From Leptofilum sp050292445 (GTDB taxonomy: Bacteria; Chloroflexota; Anaerolineae; Promineifilales; Promineifilaceae): a stretch of 5,907 bases of DNA. The DNA is taken from NCBI GenBank assembly GCA_050292445.1, contig JBNKLQ010000334.1:1-5907 (forward strand). Direction: 5' to 3'. The position numbers and the translations under genes were made by a program. This document shows, piece by piece, positions 5,346 through 5,907 of this stretch. The number at the start of each line of letters is the position of its first letter. The first letter of the stretch is position 1. The notes below the pieces were generated by a model, which made no database searches, had not been told where the DNA came from, and worked only from the letters and a program-made list of their open reading frames with translations.

Positions 5346-5907
5346 ATGTCTAAATACATAGCCACAAGAGCCATCCGGGGTGCCAATGCCCTGGTTTATG
5401 AAGCAGATGTCATGTTGAAAAAGGCGCTGGTCGAGAAAGGGCCAGAAACGCCAGTGACCTTTCCCAACACCGCTTACTACCTGCCGCTGATTTACGGCAT
5501 GACTGGTGAAAAGGTGGAAACGCTGGCTGATTTGCAGCCTGCGCTGCACCACGCTCGTGAGCTGCTGCACCCGCTGCCCTCGGCCCAAAACTGGACGCCC
5601 TACCTGGGCGAGACGCTCGATAGCGGCATGTCTACTTTAATTGCTGCCGAAGTCATAGAGGCCATTCGTTTTGTGTACGGCACGCAGCCAGAGCCAATGC
5701 CAGGGTTTGCCCTGGCAGGCGGTACAGCCTACAGCAGCAACGGTAATGGCAACGGAAACTTAGGCCACCTGAATGGGCCGATTGATGATATTCAACTCCG
5801 GTCATGGGGCATTCAGCTGGTAGACGGCCGTATGCCTGGTTTTGCCGCCATCGTTGGCTGTGCTAAATCCAATGAAGTAGCCGTCAAGCTGGTGCGTGAA
5901 CTCCAGC
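5346..5907 (+). CDS. acsB: Acetyl-CoA synthase (CODH/ACS beta subunit), N-terminal part, cut by window edge
   Basis: The first 187 codons are visible and the frame is open at the window edge. The full protein in Moorella is about 730 residues, so roughly a quarter is present. This is the N-terminal domain that docks onto CODH and carries the CO tunnel; the A-cluster cysteines lie further on and cannot be checked. Diagnostic stretches are GPETPVTFPNTAYYLPLI (32-49), GEKVETLADLQP (54-65), EVIEAIRF (102-109) and IQLVDGRMPG (156-165), each with a close counterpart in Moorella AcsB as I recall it. The amino end is about 15 residues shorter than Moorella's. An Asn/Gly-rich insertion at about 124-144 is absent there. 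The start is firm: CGGAGG lies 4 bases upstream and an in-frame TGA at 5331-5333 excludes any longer form. The product would condense CO from the adjacent CODH with a corrinoid methyl group and CoA. Confidence 0.95.
   Translation, partial: MSKYIATRAIRGANALVYEADVMLKKALVEKGPETPVTFPNTAYYLPLIYGMTGEKVETLADLQPALHHARELLHPLPSAQNWTPYLGETLDSGMSTLIAAEVIEAIRFVYGTQPEPMPGFALAGGTAYSSNGNGNGNLGHLNGPIDDIQLRSWGIQLVDGRMPGFAAIVGCAKSNEVAVKLVRELQ

Noticed and set aside
5313..5588. Reverse-strand open frame opposite the start of acsB
   Set aside because: Antisense to acsB, begins in acsB and ends in the repeat array; no support.

Overview
The window looks like a chromosomal segment from an anaerobic or facultatively anaerobic bacterium. 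The most likely source is the Chloroflexota (Anaerolineae or a related class). That placement is inference from three things: the Wood-Ljungdahl genes, a dispersed ACGGCCGT palindrome, and CAGT/ACTG heptad repeats between genes. No rRNA or tRNA is present to confirm it. Every gene I support is on the + strand.

Left half (1-2515): a loose set of accessory genes. It holds the C-terminal end of an unknown membrane protein (1-138), a DUF2306-like membrane protein (302-820), a split gene resembling the acetoacetate decarboxylase family (901-1538, two pieces in different frames), and a CPBP/CAAX-type intramembrane protease (1563-2447). A strong intrinsic terminator (2478-2515) closes this block. 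A perfect 16-bp palindrome (175-190) lies ahead of the DUF2306-like gene.

Regulatory spacer (2516-2776): about 260 bases without a gene. In order it holds a near-consensus CRP/FNR-type site (2607-2622), a plausible sigma-70-type promoter (about 2645-2672), and a leader hairpin followed by five T (2685-2721). All are placed as expected for control of the operon that follows.

Right half (2777-5907): the start of a carbon monoxide dehydrogenase/acetyl-CoA synthase operon. First comes a small HMA-fold protein that has lost the CxxC metal site. Next is a complete Ni-Fe carbon monoxide dehydrogenase (671 aa) with all ligand residues for the B, C and D clusters in place. Last is the N-terminal 187 codons of acetyl-CoA synthase, cut by the window edge. 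Together the two enzymes would reduce CO2 to CO and condense CO, a methyl group and CoA into acetyl-CoA, or run in reverse. Each of the two spacers in the operon (3146-3241 and 5258-5345) is filled by an inverted array of 7-bp units that can fold into a long imperfect hairpin ending just before the next ribosome binding site.

Points most worth a second look: the heptad hairpins placed only inside the CODH/ACS operon, the CxxC-less HMA protein beside a nickel enzyme, the iterated ACGGCCGT octamer (nine copies), and the CRP/FNR-type promoter region.
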